DNA of 64,000 nt from assembly GCA_965205545.1 (NCBI GenBank), contig OZ242170.1, positions 2,480,001 to 2,544,000 on the forward strand, in the 5' to 3' direction. The translations under genes and the position numbers were made by a program. The notes under the pieces are model-generated. The model made no database searches. It was not told the origin of the DNA and was given only the letters and a program-made list of their open reading frames with translations. Of this stretch, positions 25,191-33,717 are shown piece by piece; the first letter of the stretch is position 1, and the number at the start of each line of letters is the position of its first letter. The stretch is from Bin55 sp965205545 (GTDB lineage: Bacteria; Pseudomonadota; Gammaproteobacteria; Pseudomonadales; Azotimanducaceae).

Positions 25191-26924
25191 TTGAACACTC
25201 TAAACGAAAACATTCGGAACGAACCCGACGAGCCTTGCACTCCGCAAGCCACACTAAGTGTGGCTTTACAAGGAGCAATGATCGCCATAGTCAATACCGT
25301 AGTAATGGTGACTATTGTGGTGCGTGCTTCCGATGAAGGCCAAGCGTACCTTTCTTGGGCCATCTGTGCTGCATTGCTCATCGGTGGTGCAGTTACGGCT
25401 CTGCAAGCATCGCGAATCGGCCGTTTCGGTGCTGGACATCTTCTCTTGTGTGGTGCAGGACCTCACTTTGTCGCAATTTCGGTTTTGGCCATCAATGCCG
25501 GAGGATGGACTACACTCGCAAGCCTTATCGTTGTCTCGTCACTTGCTCAATTTGCATTTGCGGCGTGGCTTCCGCTATTGAGGAGGATCATAACGCCAGT
25601 CGTTTGCGGCACGTCGCTCATATTGATTTCTATATCGGTCATTGCAGTTGCAGTCGACAAATTGGCAGTGGTCCCGACCGGCACCCCGTTAATTGCAAGC
25701 CCTTTAGTCGTGGCGGCGACTCTGGGTACTTCTGTGATCATTTCTCTGAAGGGATCGGGAATGTTGCGATTGTGGGCGCCGCTAGCGGGCATCTTGGCTG
25801 GTTGTGTAGTGGCAGCGATTTTCAATCTCTATGACCTTGGCTACTTGAGACAAGCTCCTTGGTTCCAGCTGCCCGAGTTTGGCGCTTGGCCAGGCCTTGA
25901 CGTTTCGCTTGGGACTGAATTTTGGACTCTCTTGCCAACTTTTGTAATTGTTACGCTCGTTGTCGCCTTCAAGACCGGTGGCGATGGAGTCGTCATTCAG
26001 CAGGTCTCGCTTCGTAGATCGCGAGCCATCGACTTTCGTGTGGTTCAGGGTACGGTAAACGCCAGCGGCCTTGGAGGTTTGCTGTCCGGGCTAGTAGGAA
26101 CTCCGCCCACGGTGGTTTACTCGCCGTCCAGCATCGCATTAATCAACTTGACCGGAGTTGCTTTCCGGGGCATCGGTTACTACATCGGTGGTGCACTAAT
26201 CTTGACTGCTTTTTGCCCTAAGATCACGGCGTTATTGCTCGCGGCTCCAAGTGCCGTAGTAGGCTCTCTATTGCTGTTGGTAATGGGCATGCTCCTTGTG
26301 GAAGGCATGCGAATGCTTTTTAGAGAAGGGCTTGATCAGCGAAACACGTTGATTGTCGCTGTAACACTTGCCGTTGGGCTAGGCGTAGAAAGTCTGAACG
26401 TAATCGGTGCACGCCCAGATGATCTTTGGATTTCAATATTCGGAAATGGCACAACGGCTGGCATTGTCGTGATGATTGCACTGACGACTTTACTGGAGTT
26501 GACAAGCCCTCGAAGCAAGCGGCTCGAGGTGGAGCTTGAAACTTCCTCTCTTCCCAAAATCAACGAATTCCTACAGAGCTTCGCTACCAGCATCGGGTGG
26601 AATGATGAATCGACAAATCATCTCCGTGCAGCTGGCGAGGAGGCATTGCTTTGTCTGCTGTCCTCGGACAATAAGGACAGGAAAGACAGCACACAACTAA
26701 TCATCGTAGTTCGTACTCGGGACGATACTGTCGAGATGGATTTGCTGTCGGTCTTTGAAGAGCAGAATATTGAAGATCGTCTTGCATACATGAGCGAGGA
26801 GGCGGAAGTACACGATGATCGTGAATTGTCATTCCGCTTGCTTCGGCATCACGCTTCATCTGTCCACCACAGGAAATACCATGGCGTGGACATCGTTACC
26901 GTGCAAGTTGAAAAGACTGCGTAA
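25191..26924 (+). CDS. NCS2-type (xanthine/uracil permease family) transporter with C-terminal HATPase-like domain
   Basis: 577 residues. Residues about 20-440 are a multi-pass membrane protein resembling the NCS2/UapA nucleobase transporters: GRFGAGHLLLCGAGPHFVAIS, GGDGVVIQQVSLRRSRAID, NASGLGGLLSGLVGTPPT, LTGVAFRGIGYYIGGALILTAFCPK. The family's QNxGxxxxT substrate motif is replaced by SPSSIALINLTG (311-322), so the substrate may differ. Residues about 447-577 are soluble and resemble an RsbW-type HATPase: HLRAAGEEALLCLL (N-box-like, E483/E484) and ELSFRLLRHHASSV, VDIVTVQV at the end. The start is TTG just after an in-frame stop. Confidence 0.8.
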   Translation: MNTLNENIRNEPDEPCTPQATLSVALQGAMIAIVNTVVMVTIVVRASDEGQAYLSWAICAALLIGGAVTALQASRIGRFGAGHLLLCGAGPHFVAISVLAINAGGWTTLASLIVVSSLAQFAFAAWLPLLRRIITPVVCGTSLILISISVIAVAVDKLAVVPTGTPLIASPLVVAATLGTSVIISLKGSGMLRLWAPLAGILAGCVVAAIFNLYDLGYLRQAPWFQLPEFGAWPGLDVSLGTEFWTLLPTFVIVTLVVAFKTGGDGVVIQQVSLRRSRAIDFRVVQGTVNASGLGGLLSGLVGTPPTVVYSPSSIALINLTGVAFRGIGYYIGGALILTAFCPKITALLLAAPSAVVGSLLLLVMGMLLVEGMRMLFREGLDQRNTLIVAVTLAVGLGVESLNVIGARPDDLWISIFGNGTTAGIVVMIALTTLLELTSPRSKRLEVELETSSLPKINEFLQSFATSIGWNDESTNHLRAAGEEALLCLLSSDNKDRKDSTQLIIVVRTRDDTVEMDLLSVFEEQNIEDRLAYMSEEAEVHDDRELSFRLLRHHASSVHHRKYHGVDIVTVQVEKTA

Positions 26925-27093
26925 GTCGCATGCCGACTCGCTAACAAGTATTGCCGCTCTGCGGACGACTTAGTGTCCACATAAAGCGAAGGCTTTCAGC
27001 GACAGACTCGAACGGCACGCTCAGCGAGCAATGAACCCCGTTAGAGCCTCCAAGTCTGTGGCGAATTACGCTTCGAGATTGAGCAGTAGCGAG

Positions 27094-27381
27094 TCAGACG
27101 CCGTCAACCACAATAATGTTGGCGTTGGCAGACCTCTGGCGAATGTTCTTGACAGCTTTGTATTCGGGTGAATTGAGCCACGCACGGGCCGCACCTACAT
27201 TGTCAAACTCGATTACGACGATTCGATCAGGCGACCAACTTCCTTCTACCACTTCGGCGCTGCCGCCACGCACCAAGTAACGGCCACCGTGGGATTCGAC
27301 TGTTGCCGCGACTTGCTCACGAAATTCTGAGAAGGTGTTGGGGTCCGTCACTTGATCATTGACAATTACATATGCCGCCAT
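27094..27381 (-). CDS. DUF1330 family protein
   Basis: A 95-residue ferredoxin-fold alpha/beta protein of the DUF1330 family: MAAYVIVNDQVTDPNTFSEF, GGRYLVRGGSAEVVEGSWSPDRIVVIEF and ARAWLNSPEYKAVKNIRQRSA are the usual three blocks. Members are small dimeric proteins related to Dabb-type domains, with no agreed function. It lies 133 bp downstream of the beta-RFAP-synthase-like gene on the same strand, so it may or may not share its transcript. Confidence 0.9.
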   Translation of the reverse strand: MAAYVIVNDQVTDPNTFSEFREQVAATVESHGGRYLVRGGSAEVVEGSWSPDRIVVIEFDNVGAARAWLNSPEYKAVKNIRQRSANANIIVVDGV

Positions 27382-27514
27382 GGGTTTTCCTTATGTTTGT
27401 TGAATAGAGAGTTGAATGCGATGGATTGCAATCGATAGATCGATTGAACTCCTCGGTTCTCAATTATCGATTTTAAGATACGCGCATGGGACTGAAATGG
27501 GCTTCGCTTGGCGT

Positions 27515-28531
27515 TCACGCTATGGGTTTCAACAGCATTCCAGAATTGTTGGCGCGAGTGCACAGGACATGGCCTTGAACTATTGATTGTTTTTGCAGTT
27601 CATTGCGCAAGTTCCTGGATATTTCATCATCCAAGAACTTTGTCGTATCGAAGAATCCGAATACGGAAGCTCCTGTCGACGAGAGCCCGCAACCGTGGAT
27701 TCCGGTGGCGTCTTCGAACGCAGATTTTACTGGTTGAAGCGGTTGTATATCGGGTCGATTCCAGTGTCTCCGTTTCCATCCAATTTCCTGGATTGCACGG
27801 ACACACCACCCAAATGACTCTATGTCTAGCTCGTGCAATGCCGGAAGCAGACGCATCAAGATGATGTGCGATGTCGATTGAACTTCATCAAGAGGGATTG
27901 GGGTATTGTCTAGCATGAAGTCCAGCTCGTCTTGACCTGCAAGTCCACGAAGATTGCTCGGTATAAAGAGAACTATTCCCCATTCGTTCGGGAACGCTGC
28001 ACGCATTAGCAGGGGCGGCTGTCCTACTTTTGTCGCGAAATGGGAAGGTGCAAACGATGTCTTCTGTTCACTTACGGAGTGGCCTCCGTCAAGCAGAAGC
28101 CCGCCAATCTGAAAGGCGTTGATTCCAATACCGGATGTGCCTCCGCGTGCGGAAATCCGACCTAGTTTGGTATGGGAGTGGTTCAATTCGAGAACGTGGT
28201 TCAACGCCGTCAACACAGCCAGCCTTACCTGAGTCCCGGATCCCAATCCTTGGTGCGGAGGGATCATTTTCAGTACTTCAATTTTGATGTCAGGCTTGGC
28301 TTGGAGCAGCTCGCTGGCTGCGGCTAGTTCATCCAATAGAAGCTCTTGTTCATCACTTGTATCTGCGTGTACAACAGTCCCTCTACAAGGACCAAAATTG
28401 AATGACAAGCAAGGGTTTTGGATTGAAAGACCGAGACTGCCATCTACACGACCAATCTCGCCGTTCATGTCGATGAGAGTGAAATGCAGTCGAGACGGAG
28501 TACTAATTTGATGAGTCAAGGTCGAGCACAT
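27515..28531 (-). CDS. Beta-ribofuranosylaminobenzene 5'-phosphate synthase-like protein (GHMP superfamily)
   Basis: This 338-residue protein matches the family of beta-RFAP synthase (MptG), which in methanogens and methylotrophs condenses PRPP with 4-aminobenzoate or 4-hydroxybenzoate, releasing CO2 and making a C-riboside for methanopterin. Signatures: SRLHFTLIDMNGEIGRVDG (13-31), the GHMP glycine loop PPHQGLGSGTQ (91-101), RGGTSGIGINAFQIGG and LDGGHS. Its start lies 29 bp inside the end of the TrpB2-type gene, so the pair is translationally coupled. No other methanopterin gene is nearby, and the window is rich in folate enzymes, so its real substrate is open. Confidence 0.82.
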   Translation of the reverse strand: MCSTLTHQISTPSRLHFTLIDMNGEIGRVDGSLGLSIQNPCLSFNFGPCRGTVVHADTSDEQELLLDELAAASELLQAKPDIKIEVLKMIPPHQGLGSGTQVRLAVLTALNHVLELNHSHTKLGRISARGGTSGIGINAFQIGGLLLDGGHSVSEQKTSFAPSHFATKVGQPPLLMRAAFPNEWGIVLFIPSNLRGLAGQDELDFMLDNTPIPLDEVQSTSHIILMRLLPALHELDIESFGWCVRAIQEIGWKRRHWNRPDIQPLQPVKSAFEDATGIHGCGLSSTGASVFGFFDTTKFLDDEISRNLRNELQKQSIVQGHVLCTRANNSGMLLKPIA

Positions 28532-29885
28532 CTGAGAAACCTTTCAAGTCCAGATAGCCATGACCCGACAGACACATCACTATGACCGGGTTTCGCTTGC
28601 TCCTTGAAGCATCTCGAGCGGCATCGATGGCACCTAGTACAGCATGGGCGCTTTCAGGCGCGGCAAGCACTCCCTCGGTTCTCAGGAATACTCGTCCCGC
28701 ATCAAAGACACGTCGCTGTTCAAACGTCCTGGTATCGACCACTTTATGCTTCACCAACGCAGAGAGTACCGGCGTTTTTCCGTGATACCGAAGCCCTCCA
28801 GAGTGAACAGGTGGAGGAACAAATCGATGGCCAAGCGTATACATGAGAATTCGAGGGGTCAATTCAGAAAAATCGGCCCAATCGTAACGATATTCGCCTT
28901 CGCTCAAAGTCGGAATCGAATCTGGCTCAATCGCACGAAACTCTATTGGGGATCCTCCGATTTTTTCGGGTACGAATGGTGCAATGAATCCCGTGAAATT
29001 GCTTCCTCCTCCGACACAGCCGAGCATCAAATCGGGTGATCTATCGATCTGTTCAAGTTGCAGCTTTGTCTCTAGACCAATAATGGATTGGTGAAGAACT
29101 GCGTAGTACGACATGCATCCTAATGCGAGGCGTCTGCCGCGGTCTTCCTTGACATACTCAATGGCTTCGCTCATGCCAATGCCGAGACTGCCAGAGTTTT
29201 CTGGGTCGTCTCGAAGGATATTACGCCCTGTTTCTGTCAGTTCGCTTGGTGATGAATACACATCGGCACCAGCCATTCGCATTAGGTAACGACGATATGG
29301 CTTCTCGTCGAAACTCTTGCGGATCATGAATACACAGCATTTCAAACCAAGGGTCTCGCACGCCATTGCAAGAGCAGCTCCCCATTGACCGGCTCCAGTG
29401 TCGGTCACCATGGTGTGTATTTGCGAGTGTTGTTCTCGCGCAGCGTAGTACGCCTGTACCAATGCGGTGTTGAACTTGTGGCTTCCTGCAGGATTCAGAT
29501 CTTCACGCTTGTAGTAGATTTCAGCTGTTGTACCCAAGTACTTCTCGAGAGACCGGGCTCTTACAAGCGGAGATGGTCGGTAGCGGCGATAGACATCCAA
29601 TATAGATTCTGGAATTTCGATCCACGGATCGGTTCGGTATAAGCCTTCCTGCAACTCAATTCGAAGGCACTCGATCGGCCACAACCAGTCGAAGTCGTCA
29701 ATTTCTACGGCCCGGTCTTCCGTCGGATGCAATGGTCTTGGGACGTCAAAGGGCAATTCGGCCACAATGTTGTACCAGTTTGTGGGTAGTTGCGACTCCG
29801 ACAGCACAATCTTGTTTTGGCCCAGTTCCTGACTAGCGGTTTTCAGGGGTTCGGGCTCGTTGCTTGCTACCCGCTTAGCTTTCAT
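28503..29885 (-). CDS. TrpB2-type PLP-dependent tryptophan synthase beta-like protein
   Basis: A 460-residue fold-type II PLP enzyme of the TrpB2 group. Marks are the early SQLPTNWYNIVAELP segment, specific to TrpB2, the PLP lysine in REDLNPAGSHKFN (K137, with the catalytic Glu E128 nearby), TDTGAGQWGAALA and the phosphate loop CVGGGSN. No trpA is present, as usual for TrpB2, so it need not make tryptophan. I place the start at ATG 29885; an upstream in-frame start at 29963 would add 26 poor-quality residues. It overlaps the following beta-RFAP-synthase-like gene by 29 bp, implying joint function. Confidence 0.9.
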   Translation of the reverse strand: MKAKRVASNEPEPLKTASQELGQNKIVLSESQLPTNWYNIVAELPFDVPRPLHPTEDRAVEIDDFDWLWPIECLRIELQEGLYRTDPWIEIPESILDVYRRYRPSPLVRARSLEKYLGTTAEIYYKREDLNPAGSHKFNTALVQAYYAAREQHSQIHTMVTDTGAGQWGAALAMACETLGLKCCVFMIRKSFDEKPYRRYLMRMAGADVYSSPSELTETGRNILRDDPENSGSLGIGMSEAIEYVKEDRGRRLALGCMSYYAVLHQSIIGLETKLQLEQIDRSPDLMLGCVGGGSNFTGFIAPFVPEKIGGSPIEFRAIEPDSIPTLSEGEYRYDWADFSELTPRILMYTLGHRFVPPPVHSGGLRYHGKTPVLSALVKHKVVDTRTFEQRRVFDAGRVFLRTEGVLAAPESAHAVLGAIDAARDASRSKRNPVIVMCLSGHGYLDLKGFSDVLDLDSSN

Positions 29886-29963
29886 GTTTGCGCCCAATTG
29901 ACTTGGCGCAATGGTAGCACATCGCTGCAACAGCAAAATTTGCAAATTGCATTGAATACTCAA

Positions 29964-30521
29964 TCAAAGGTAAACTATTCTTCACATATATACAACTAAT
30001 GAATGCTTAAAAAGAAATATTACTCCCCACGAAATAGTAACTATTAATGAAAAGTAAATAAGGCGATATCGTCAAAACTACTAAGGATATTTTTCAACGT
30101 TTAGAAAAATTAGTTTGTGCATGAGGCTTGATTTGTTTGAGAATTAAGTATCGTTGTTAATTGCATTATTTGATGAATTTAAGGACGTAAATCGATACAT
30201 TGATTGTTAGAATTGTCACGCGCTTATCGTATTGATTCTATATAGAGAATAGGAAGAATGATTTTTAGAATGACAAGCTACAAATTGACGCATGTAATTG
30301 CGGATGGATTTAGCGGAGACTACCAACCTGCTTACGATGTATGAGCTGTTCATGTCGAGGCCGTCTTATTGTTGACCAAGTAGGCTGGATGGCAAGTTTG
30401 ATTGTCCACGACCAACTACAATTGTGCTTCACACATCGTTGCCGTGCCGTGGGGACGCTGAGGGCCACAAATGAAGTGGCGCAGCAACGTCTACTTGGTT
30501 TGGTCTGGCAAGGAATTGGCA
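29964..30521. other. Gene-free region with an extreme AT-rich block
   Basis: About 560 bp between divergent TrpB2-type and dapD genes. Positions roughly 29930-30290 are far more AT-rich than anything else in the window, with many A/T runs. Positions 30300-30520 return to normal composition but hold no convincing gene. A possible promoter toward dapD is TTGTCA (30213-30218) with TCTATA (30237-30242). No lysine riboswitch or origin-type repeat was recognised. Confidence 0.6.
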
Positions 30522-31355
30522 ATGAACTACGAAAATGCAATCAACGATGCATGGGAGAGACGCTCCGAAGTTTCGGTTGACACTACTGGTGCCGTTCGTG
30601 ATGCCGTAGAACATACCTTGCAGGCACTTGACGCTGGCGAAGTGCGGGTAGCGAATAAGATTGACGGATCGTGGGTCGTCAATCAGTGGCTCAAGAAAGC
30701 TGTTTTATTGAGTTTCATTCTGAACCCGTTCACACGAATAGGCGGGGCACCCGGCGGCACTTCTTGGTGGGACAAGATTGAATCCAAGTTCGATAATTGG
30801 GACGAAAAGAAGTTTCAAACCAGCGGATTTAGGAGTGTGCCGATGTCGTATGTGCGACATTCAGCATACGTGGCACCAAATGTAGTTCTAATGCCCAGCT
30901 TTGTGAACGTTGGGGCTTACGTGGATAGCGGGACCATGGTCGACACTTGGGCGACCATCGGCTCGTGCGCACAAATTGGGAAGGACTGCCACATTTCCGG
31001 CGGTGCCGGAATCGGCGGCGTGCTGGAACCGCTGCAGGCATCTCCAGTTGTCGTAGAGGACAACTGTTTCGTAGGCGCCCGATCCGAAGTTGTAGAAGGC
31101 GTCATTGTTGAAGAGGGATCGGTCATTTCGATGGGCGTCTTTCTTGGGGCGTCCACAAAGATCATCGATCGTCAAAGTGGCGAAGTTCATCGAGGGCGCG
31201 TGCCTGCGTACTCGGTTGTCGTGCCGGGCACTTTGCCTCAACCTCCCTATGAGAACGGTCAGGCGCGCCCAAGCCTCTATTGTGCAGTGATCATAAAGAC
31301 CGTCGACGAGAGAACGCGAGCCAAGACTTCGATCAACGAGCTGTTGCGCGATTGA
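30522..31355 (+). CDS. dapD: 2,3,4,5-tetrahydropyridine-2,6-dicarboxylate N-succinyltransferase
   Basis: Succinylates tetrahydrodipicolinate in the lysine/diaminopimelate pathway. The 277-residue left-handed beta-helix trimer shows RVANKIDGSWVVNQWLKKAVLLSF, APNVVLMPSFVNVGAYVD, MVDTWATIGSCAQIGK, GIGGVLEPLQA and ARSEVVEGVIVEEGSVISMGV. The start at 30522 is supported by AAGGAA at 30510-30515 and by alignment with E. coli DapD; a start at 30471 would add 17 unrelated residues. The stop abuts the folA stop with no gap (TGATCA). Confidence 0.97.
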   Translation: MNYENAINDAWERRSEVSVDTTGAVRDAVEHTLQALDAGEVRVANKIDGSWVVNQWLKKAVLLSFILNPFTRIGGAPGGTSWWDKIESKFDNWDEKKFQTSGFRSVPMSYVRHSAYVAPNVVLMPSFVNVGAYVDSGTMVDTWATIGSCAQIGKDCHISGGAGIGGVLEPLQASPVVVEDNCFVGARSEVVEGVIVEEGSVISMGVFLGASTKIIDRQSGEVHRGRVPAYSVVVPGTLPQPPYENGQARPSLYCAVIIKTVDERTRAKTSINELLRD

Positions 31356-31862
31356 TCAAATAGGGATGCGCTCAAAGACCTCCATGGTGAACGCATATGG
31401 ATGATCGGCGTCTGAGGGATGGGTCGTGGATTTCACACACTTCCACACGGTCTCGTCATAGATTGGAAAAAAGGTGTCTCCTTCTATTTCGGCGTCGACG
31501 ATGGTGCGGTACAGCCGATCCGAAGTCTCGAGAGCCTCTTCATACACCCTTGCGCCTCCAATGATGAACGCTTCCTCTAGGTTGTAGTCACAATTGCCTT
31601 GAGACGCGAGTGACAGAGCTTCAGTCAAGGACGAGGCACTGGAACAACCGTGAAAGTCGGTGTTTGACCTAGAAAGCACAATGTTCAGGCATCGAGCTAG
31701 CGGCTTGCCGACGGATTCGAACGTCTTTCGTCCCATTATTACGGGATGGCCACGTACCGTTTCGCGAAAGTGCTGAAGTTCGGCTGGCAATCGCCAAGGA
31801 AGGCGATTGGACTTACCGATCACTCGGTTTCGGGACATTGCCCAGATTAGCGAGACTCTCAC
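31356..31862 (-). CDS. folA: Dihydrofolate reductase
   Basis: NADPH-dependent reduction of dihydrofolate, 168 residues. It begins VSLIWAMSRNRVIGKSNRLPWRLP, then has HPVIMGRKTFESVGKPL and EEAFIIGGARVYEEAL, the three conserved DHFR blocks. The usual catalytic Asp of LPWxLPxD is Glu here (LPAEL), which many DHFRs use. It lies 13 bp downstream of thyA, whose product regenerates dihydrofolate, in an lgt-thyA-folA operon. Confidence 0.96.
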   Translation of the reverse strand: MRVSLIWAMSRNRVIGKSNRLPWRLPAELQHFRETVRGHPVIMGRKTFESVGKPLARCLNIVLSRSNTDFHGCSSASSLTEALSLASQGNCDYNLEEAFIIGGARVYEEALETSDRLYRTIVDAEIEGDTFFPIYDETVWKCVKSTTHPSDADHPYAFTMEVFERIPI

Positions 31863-31875
31863 AGATTCGCTGAAC

Positions 31876-32670
31876 CTATACGGAAATGTCAGCCTTGATA
31901 GCAGGGTGGCTTTTGTAATCTTCTAGTTTGAAGTCATCGATGCCAAACGCGAAGATGTCCTTCACCGCTGGATTGAGCTGCATTTTGGGGCGCGCGTAAG
32001 GCTTTCGGCCCAGCTGCAGCCTAGCCTGGTCTAGGTGGTTCTCATAGAGGTGCGCATCGCCGAACGTGTGAACAAAGTGGCCAATTTGCAGGTTCGTAAC
32101 TTGAGCAATCATCATAGTCAACAAAGCGTAACTTGCGATGTTGAAGGGCACACCCAAGAAGACATCGGCACTTCTTTGATAGAGCTGACACGAAAGCTTG
32201 CCATCTGCAACGTAGAACTGCACTAGCGCATGGCAAGGCGGCAAAGCCATTTTTCCTAATTCCGCGACGTTCCAGGCAGAAATCATGTGTCGACGCGAAT
32301 TGGGATCCTTCAAAATTGACTGAACAACAAGGCTGATTTGGTCGATCGTCTCGCCATTTGGGGTTGGCCAAGTTCTCCACTGACGTCCATAAACAGGTCC
32401 TAGCTCACCGTCTTCATCCGCCCACTCGTCCCAAATATGCACGTCGTTGTCTTTCAAGTAGCCTACGTTGGTCGAGCCGCTAAGAAACCACAGCAACTCA
32501 TGGATTATTCCCCTAAGAAACATTTTCTTTGTTGTTAGCAGGGGGAATCCTTCGGCAAGACCCACGCGGAATTGGTGTCCGAATATCGAAATTGTGCCCG
32601 TGCCGGTGCGATCTTTCTTTGGTACGCCTTCCTCAAGGATGCGATTCAGCAAATCCAAGTACTGCTTCAT
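31876..32670 (-). CDS. thyA: Thymidylate synthase
   Basis: Makes dTMP from dUMP using methylene-tetrahydrofolate. At 264 residues from MKQYLDLLNRILEEGV it has the same length as E. coli ThyA. Motifs: DRTGTGTISIFGHQFRV, the catalytic Cys in LPPCHALVQFYV and RSADVFLGVPFNIASYALL. I choose ATG 32670 because it overlaps the lgt stop (ATGA) and matches the family start; the longer frame from 32772 lies inside lgt. Confidence 0.97.
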   Translation of the reverse strand: MKQYLDLLNRILEEGVPKKDRTGTGTISIFGHQFRVGLAEGFPLLTTKKMFLRGIIHELLWFLSGSTNVGYLKDNDVHIWDEWADEDGELGPVYGRQWRTWPTPNGETIDQISLVVQSILKDPNSRRHMISAWNVAELGKMALPPCHALVQFYVADGKLSCQLYQRSADVFLGVPFNIASYALLTMMIAQVTNLQIGHFVHTFGDAHLYENHLDQARLQLGRKPYARPKMQLNPAVKDIFAFGIDDFKLEDYKSHPAIKADISV

Positions 32671-33503
32671 GTATTCGATTTTGGTTGTATGTGTCGAGTG
32701 AACACAGGAGTCATTAGTAGGATGCCGAACACGATCAGCGGCAGTGAGAGTAACTGTCCCATTGTCATCCAATCTCCCAAAATGAATCCAAGACCGACAT
32801 CAGGCTCTCGAAAGAACTCTGTGCAGAACCTGCCCATTCCATACAGTGCAAGAAACAAACCGCACACGGAACCTAGTGGTCGCGGCTTGGCCGAGTAGAC
32901 CCAAACAACCACAAACACAATGACCCCAGTTGTAAACGCCTGATAAAGGCTAGAGACGTGTCGAGTAAACGGCTCGAACTCGCCGATGCAAGTTGGATTG
33001 AGCTGATATACAGCATGGCAGGGAAAGTGCACACCCATGAAACTTTCCGTTGCGCGCCCAGGCAGCTCGGTATTGGCAAAGTTCCCTAATCGACCGAATC
33101 CAATGCCAATTGACACAAGAGGTGCAACGAAGTCGGCGATTTTAAAGAAATGTATTTTGTGCTGCCGGGACCAGAGTAACAGGGCTACTAGAACCCCTAG
33201 CAGCCCGCCGTGAAACGACATCCCTCCTTCCCATATTCGAAATATCCATAGTGGATCTTCTAACGTACGGGAAAGCTCGTAGAAGAGAACATAACCCAGT
33301 CGGCCGCCCACCAACGTTCCGATCGTTCCAAAGAAAACAACATCTCCCCACTGCCCAAGAGTCCACTCGTTTCCGAACTTCTTGATTCGGTATTGACCAA
33401 GCAGGAAGCATGTCGCGAAGGCGACGACATATGCCAATCCGTACCACCGGATGCTGACCGGACCGATGGAAAAGATCACCGGGTCGATGGTTGGATAGTA
33501 CAT
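32667..33503 (-). CDS. lgt: Prolipoprotein diacylglyceryl transferase
   Basis: Inner-membrane enzyme that attaches diacylglycerol to lipobox cysteines, the first step in lipoprotein maturation. The 278-residue multi-pass protein shows IRWYGLAYVVAF, GGRLGYVLFYE, GGMSFHGGLLGV and the Lgt signature region GFGRLGNFANTELPGR. It is translationally coupled to thyA, and the gene is divergent from the NRDE gene with about 210 bp between them. A likely client in this window is the S8 protease lipoprotein. Confidence 0.97.
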   Translation of the reverse strand: MYYPTIDPVIFSIGPVSIRWYGLAYVVAFATCFLLGQYRIKKFGNEWTLGQWGDVVFFGTIGTLVGGRLGYVLFYELSRTLEDPLWIFRIWEGGMSFHGGLLGVLVALLLWSRQHKIHFFKIADFVAPLVSIGIGFGRLGNFANTELPGRATESFMGVHFPCHAVYQLNPTCIGEFEPFTRHVSSLYQAFTTGVIVFVVVWVYSAKPRPLGSVCGLFLALYGMGRFCTEFFREPDVGLGFILGDWMTMGQLLSLPLIVFGILLMTPVFTRHIQPKSNT

Positions 33504-33717
33504 ACGGAATCTTGGATGCTATACGAGTTCTATCGAAATTCTAACGAAAAGCGGCGGGACGTGTTAGAAGCTCGCCAGCTGCTGTCTAGAGTCGTGGTCA
33601 CCCTCGGATTTCTTCGCATCGACCGATGGTCCAATTAGTGAGCTTCATGTCGGTTGAATCAAACAGATGCGGAAGATTGATTGTTACACTAGCGCGATTT
33701 GCTAACGCACTAGAGCC

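Noticed and set aside
29964..30300. AT-rich block as a replication origin
   Set aside because: No cluster of DnaA boxes and none of the usual origin-flanking genes (dnaA, gidA/mnmG, parA) are nearby.
30300..30520. Lysine riboswitch upstream of dapD
   Set aside because: I could not find the conserved L-box core or its helices in this leader.
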